From: Dryomyza anilis | Taxonomy: Eukaryota > Arthropoda > Insecta > Diptera > Dryomyzidae | DNA length: 64,000 nucleotides | Reading direction: 5' to 3' | Assembly (NCBI GenBank): GCA_951804985.1 | Contig: OX638130.1 | Coordinates: forward strand, 39,508,751-39,572,750 | Shown: piece after piece, positions 59,812-64,000 of the stretch | How positions within the stretch are numbered: the stretch's first letter is position 1 | Layout of the letters: each line of letters opens with the position of its first letter | Notes under the pieces: model-generated | Database searches by the model: none | Told to the model about the DNA's origin: nothing | The model's input: only the letters and a program-made list of their open reading frames with translations | Made by a program: the position numbers and the translations under genes

Positions 59812-60409
59812 CATCTGTCCGGGACGAACAGATTTAGGTGGAGGGCAGTGTTACGAAAAGAGATAATTTGCTCCACTGTGCAAGCAATCAACAATAATAA
59901 ATGAGACGCAAGACAATTCAGCGCACTAAGCAATGTGTTAGAAAGAGACGGAAGATCATTCAGCGCACTATGCAATGTGCGAGAAAGACGTGGAAGATCA
60001 GCACATTAAAACGCATGAGTGCGAAGGAGATGCCAATAGCATGCGTCATTCACGAAACGATTAGAATGTTCTCGAAACAAGTCGAAGCTTGTCGAAACGT
60101 GTCGAACTGATGCCTGCAGTATATAAGGCCGCGCATCTGAGGCACTGTACTTCAGTTGTGATTTAATAGTGAACTAGTGCGTCTCGTGAGTGAACATTGT
60201 AAAGATAAATTGTAGTAATTCATCAGTTGATATAAGTGATTATTCTTTAAGTTGTTATTTAAATTAATAAAGTTAATTAATACTAGTTGAAATAATACTA
60301 GTTAAAACCAAATATAAGTGCGTTTTTATTTTGTACACAATCCAGCTATACGAACTCGTAGAACAGTTTTCCGTAGACTGAATTTTCGTAACAGTATATT
60401 AAAATAATT

Positions 60410-62470
60410 AAGCTATGGGGGCGATTATCACAAGGCAACGTGTCTGAGTGCTTCAACATGGCGAAGCCAGCGCAATCCTTGTCGGTGTCGTCTCAAGTCA
60501 ACTCACTGATCACCAGAATTGGCAAATTGTCACCTCCACTTCGGTAGAACTCCTTCTCGTGGAAGTCCCTGGAAACGGCGCTCTCAACCCAGTGTAGAAG
60601 TCGGCTAAAGTGAGTGGCGAGCATCTTCCTCAGAGTGAGGGTTCGTGTGTTGGGTTTGGGTCCCACCAAGGAAAAAACCTATGCACCCAATGAAAACAAA
60701 AAAGAAGCCTCGGATAAAGACCGATTACAACGATGACGACCCACGCAAACGTTTTAAGGACCATGATTTACGGATATGCACCTGGAATGTCCGGACCCTT
60801 TATAGGGAAAGTGCCTCTATCCAGCTGGCAGATGTCCTCGAAAAATATAAGGCTGACATCACCGCTATCCAGGAGATGCGATGGACGGGACAGGACTGTT
60901 CGAAACAAGCGTCCTGTGATATCTACTACAGCTGCCAAGAGTGTCGCGCGGCCACTGCAGAGAAATACGCTGCGTAAAAATCCACCCTGCAGTCAGTAAC
61001 TACGCGAGCTGCGAAGGAGCGATACAAAGAGTAGAGGAGGGAAGAGAGACGTCTTTTCAGGCGTAAAAAAAGCGAGGCAAAAATACGTGAGTGTCAGGAG
61101 ATTGAGATACAAGATTCTATCGAGCGTATTATGTGAAAGACTGAACCATCGTCGACAGACTTATTGGACTTTCTCAGTGCGGCTTCAGACTTGGAAAGTC
61201 CACCATAGACCAAATTTTCACATTGCGCCTCATCCAGGAAAAGACCCTAGAAAAACAGATCGACACCTACCACCTATTAATCGACTATAATTCCGCCTTC
61301 CACACTCCGATAAGGGAACGATTATACGCCGCAATGTCTGAGTTCGGTATACCTGCGAAACTTATAAGGCTTTGCAGGATGACCCTGATCAACACACGTT
61401 GCTCAGTGAGAATAGGAAAAGACCTCTTCGAGCCATTTCATACCGAAAGAGGTTTCAAACAGGGTGACTCCCTATCGTGCGACTTTTTTAACTTATTGAT
61501 GGAGAAAATAGTTCGAGCTGCCGAACTATCCTCAACAAAAGTGTCATGCTGCTCGCATATGCCGACGATATTGATATCATTGGCAGGAGCACACGAGCAG
61601 TCAGCTCAGCATTCTCCAGATTGGAGAAAGAGTCGCGTCGAATGGGTCTAGCGGTGAACGAGGACAAGACGAAGTTCTTTGTGTCAACAAGCAGAAAGCA
61701 GTCCGTGCGTCTTTGACAAAAAGCTGATTTTGACACCCACAAGTTCGACATGGAGAAGGACTTCGTCTATTTGGGATCCAGCATCAACAACAACAACGAC
61801 GTCAGCCTGGAGATTAAACGGAGAATAACTCTTGCCAACAGGTGCTACTTTCGGCTCAGTAGGCAATTGAAAAGTTGAGCCCTCTTTCGCCGGACAAAAA
61901 TAACGCTCTACAAGACACTCACCGATGAGAGAGCCTCCACCGATGAGAGAGTACTGGGAGCGTTAGAGAGAAAGATTCTCCGTAAAATATTTGGCCCAAT
62001 CTGCTTTGCTTTGGCCCTATCTGCTCCTACTTTATGGTGCAGAAACATGGACGCTGGCCTCCACCGATGAGAGAGTCTGGGAACGTTCGAGAGAAAGATT
62101 ATCCGTAAAATATTTGGCCCTATCTGCTTTGCTAGCGAGTAGCGAATCAGGATGAACCATGAGCTGTATGAGTATTTCGACGACATTGACATAGTAAAGC
62201 GCATCAAGATTCGGCGGCTTCGCTGGCTAGGTCATGTCGAACGAATGGATGAAAACACTCCAGCTAAAAAGGAGCTTGAATCGAAACTCGAAGGTGGACA
62301 ACGTAAAATAGGGCGTCCAAATCTGCGTTGGAAAGACCAAGTTGAGGACTACCTGGCAACGCTTGGTATTTCTAAATGGTGTCAGCGCGCGCAAAGATCC
62401 GACTGGCGCGGCTTCATCTCAGCGGCCAAAACCGACCCACGGTTGTAAGGGCCATTTAAGTAAGTAAATA
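60410..62470 (+). mobile_element. RTE-like non-LTR retrotransposon, copy 2 (longer, decayed)
   Basis: The N terminus encodes endonuclease (RICTWNVRTLYRE at about 60774, AITAIQEMRW-like DITAIQEMRW). A large part between endonuclease and RT is missing. RT resumes near 61090 with FRPGKST-like sequence in broken frames, GFKQGDSLSC, YADD (about 61558) and FVYLGSSI. The C-terminal domain LRWLGHVERMDE lies at about 62220. Short local duplications of a CACCGATGAGAGAG unit occur at 61920-62075. The tail is TTAAGTAAGTAAATA. It landed about 14 bp after the gypsy element. Confidence 0.87.
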
Positions 62471-62979
62471 ATAAAGCAAAAATAAAAACAATTTTAATTC
62501 AGTTGAGTAAGTTTTGTTGTTGCATTTGCGCAGTAGTGTTTGACGTTCGATTTTTGCAGCGGAAATAATTCCATTGTCTACTCATACACTAAGAAAAAAA
62601 GATGTTTATGAGAGTCTCGCTGCAACCATTCTTTTAAATTTACGCTTGTAGCAAATATCCAAACATCCCATTTGTTTCTAAATGGTGTCAGCGCGCGCAA
62701 AGATCCGACTGGCGCGGCTTCATCTCAGCGGCCAAAACCGACCCACGGTTGTAAGGGCCATTTAAGTAAGTAAATAATAAAGCAAAAATAAAAACAATTT
62801 TAATTCAGTTGAGTAAGTTTTGTTGTTGCATTTGCGCAGTAGTGTTTGACGTTCGATTTTTGCAGCGGAAATATTTCCATTGTCTACTCATACACTAAGA
62901 AAAAAAGATGTTTATGAGAGTCTCGCTGCAACCATTCTTTTAAATTTACGCTTGTAGCAAATATCCAAACATCCCATTA
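62369..62979 (+). repeat. 306-bp tandem duplication spanning the RTE 3' end and its flank
   Basis: 62369-62674 and 62675-62979 are almost identical. The unit includes the last 90 bp of the RTE element, the foldback-arm flank (GTTGTTGCATTTGCGC) and the first 90 bp of a TA-flanked MITE. It formed after all three were in place. Confidence 0.93.
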
Positions 62980-63223
62980 GTTTCAATAAAGTTGCAGCAA
63001 AACTATGAATATTTTTAAATATGACATATATGCAGATAGTAACGAGATGTTTGTAATTGAGATATTTATTGTTGACTGATAGCAAACATCATCATGAGTT
63101 CTTGGACATTTGTTGCAACACTTTTGAGGTATTTTGTCATTTGTCTACTATAAAAAAAGGAAAATGGCATACTTTTTTCATACGCTCAATTAATGCATAA
63201 CAATTAAGTAAATTCAATAGTGT
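62587..63223. mobile_element. TA-flanked MITE, copy C (CACTAAGAAAAAAAGATG end)
   Basis: Homologous to copies A and B (TTTATGAGAGTCTCGCTGCA, TTCAATAAAGTTGCAGCAAA, GAGTTCTTGGACAT). It lies within the right foldback arm, and its left 90 bp are duplicated. The right end (AATAGTG then TA) is approximate. Confidence 0.65.
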
Positions 63224-64000
63224 AAAATTTTTCTGAAAATATGTTTAATTGAATAATTTTCGACAAATATAGAAAATTCAATAATCAAATTCTACATGTA
63301 TTCATATTTTAATAAAAAATATTGACATTTCGTATATCGCAAAAAAATTAGAAATATATAATCAGTAATTTTTGCATGCACATCAAACAGCTGTTTTGAG
63401 CTGTCATTTCACTGACATCTCCCTTTCTCTCATTCCTATTCTCATAGCGCGGATAAAAGGATAACACCGGAGCCAACGGATAGACCACCGCAAATTTAAA
63501 TTATTTGTGAATCAGAAACGTTTTTTTGTTGTATTTAAGAAAGCCTGCACATAACCAGTATGCACATAAAGTTCAAATCTAAAAGCACAATAACAGATGC
63601 ATGTTAACTTAACATAACGTCTACGACGTAACTGGAACAAGTACATAATGTTTATGAGTGCATACTTTCAGGATATAAAATTAAGCCCGCTTGAAAGCAA
63701 CGAAAAATGCACTGGTTGCAATTTGATCCGAGGCACACGCTAGCAAGTGTGCCGTCTGTTTAAAAGCAACAACAAAAGCATTGGTTGTAATTTAAGTCAA
63801 GACTAACGCCAGCATGGGAACCAATTAAGAATTTAGCACATTGGAATTTTCTCAATTAATGATTTCACAATATTAGTAAATATATGATGTGGGGTTCATG
63901 AGGTTTTTAGTAGTACGTAGATTTAAGAATATGCTTGCTTGCATTTATGAGTTGTGTTTTAAGAAATAAGTATAAGCAAGGGGTTCGTGAGTCGCACGAT
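63224..64000. other. Foldback right-arm end and unique flank, no gene
   Basis: 63224-63360 is the inverse of 49983-50135. 63353-63500 is the inverse of 40930-41100. From about 63520 to the window end I see no gene. A short repeat of GAAAGCAAC...GCA(C/T)TGGTTG occurs at 63693-63722 and 63757-63792. Confidence 0.5.

Larger units (their letters stand above)
54027..60393 (+). mobile_element. Ty3/gypsy LTR retrotransposon, complete but defective
   Basis: The 5' LTR is 54027-54494 (468 bp) and the 3' LTR 59849-60393 (545 bp); the 5' LTR lacks about 78 bp near its end. The target duplication GTAT is at 54023-54026 and 60394-60397. A primer-binding site follows the 5' LTR, and a polypurine-like tract (AGGTGGAGGGCAG) precedes the 3' LTR. 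Gag, protease, RT, RNase H and integrase are all present in gypsy order. No envelope gene lies between integrase and the 3' LTR. Both coding regions are broken, and the RT/RNase H section is partly inverted. A solo LTR of the same family lies at 33615-34141. Confidence 0.96.

Noticed and set aside
54027..60393. An envelope gene that would make the gypsy element an endogenous retrovirus
   Set aside because: Integrase ends about 35 nt before the polypurine tract and 3' LTR, leaving no room for env.

Overview
The window is eukaryotic, AT-rich and dominated by nested transposable elements. It looks like a higher (schizophoran) fly, because its one intact host gene and its host-gene remnants read as Drosophila-like proteins. 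The mobile DNA is also fly-like: I-, RTE- and CR1/Jockey-type LINEs, copia and Ty3/gypsy LTR elements, Tc1/mariner, hAT and Harbinger-like DNA elements, and a tRNA-derived SINE. A tephritid fruit fly is my guess, but nothing here proves the family.

The only intact host protein gene is Rpt3 (26S proteasome ATPase subunit 6B/PSMC4), on the minus strand. Three 5' exons lie at 35880-35179 and one 3' exon at 6857-6184, with a poly(A) signal at 6065-6060. They join in frame to 409 codons across an intron of about 28.3 kb, which explains most of the left half of the window. Other host-derived pieces are broken: an intron-bearing fragment of Mediator subunit MED23 (1424-2888, minus), a MICOS MIC26/27(APOO)-like remnant just upstream of Rpt3 (36400-36720, plus), a membrane-dipeptidase-like fragment inside a LINE (about 44110-44560, plus) and an unidentified coding remnant (38762-39060, minus).

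Layout. 160-790: GC-rich minisatellite. 1424-2888: MED23 pseudogene. 3116-6000: two copies of a dispersed repeat around a palindromic ACCGT-rich element. 6184-35880: Rpt3. Its giant intron holds, in order, a truncated RTE LINE; a 120/240-bp satellite; TA-flanked inverted-repeat elements; a decayed DD37E Tc1/mariner element; a copia pol fragment; a degenerate gypsy pol; a 4.46-kb hAT element with a perfect 8-bp target duplication; a four-deep nest of DNA elements ending in a SINE fragment; an ACCGTTT-rich element with splice-like exons; and a 3-kb inverted-repeat element that carries duplicated SINEs and a solo gypsy LTR. 36400-41100: MIC26/27 remnant, tandem palindromic MITEs, two opposed copies of a TA-flanked MITE, a hAT MITE and a long (ATAAAT)n/(TA)n microsatellite. 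41108-45722: a full tRNA-SINE meeting an I-like LINE tail to tail. 45722-49690: a CR1/Jockey-group LINE. 49983-63360: a very large foldback repeat whose right arm is interrupted by a DNA transposon, a complete Ty3/gypsy element (54027-60393), an RTE LINE and a MITE.

No new multi-gene functional system is evident. The unusual content is structural: repeated inverted duplications inside retroelements, host-gene fragments retained within transposons, and nesting whose order can be read from target-site duplications.
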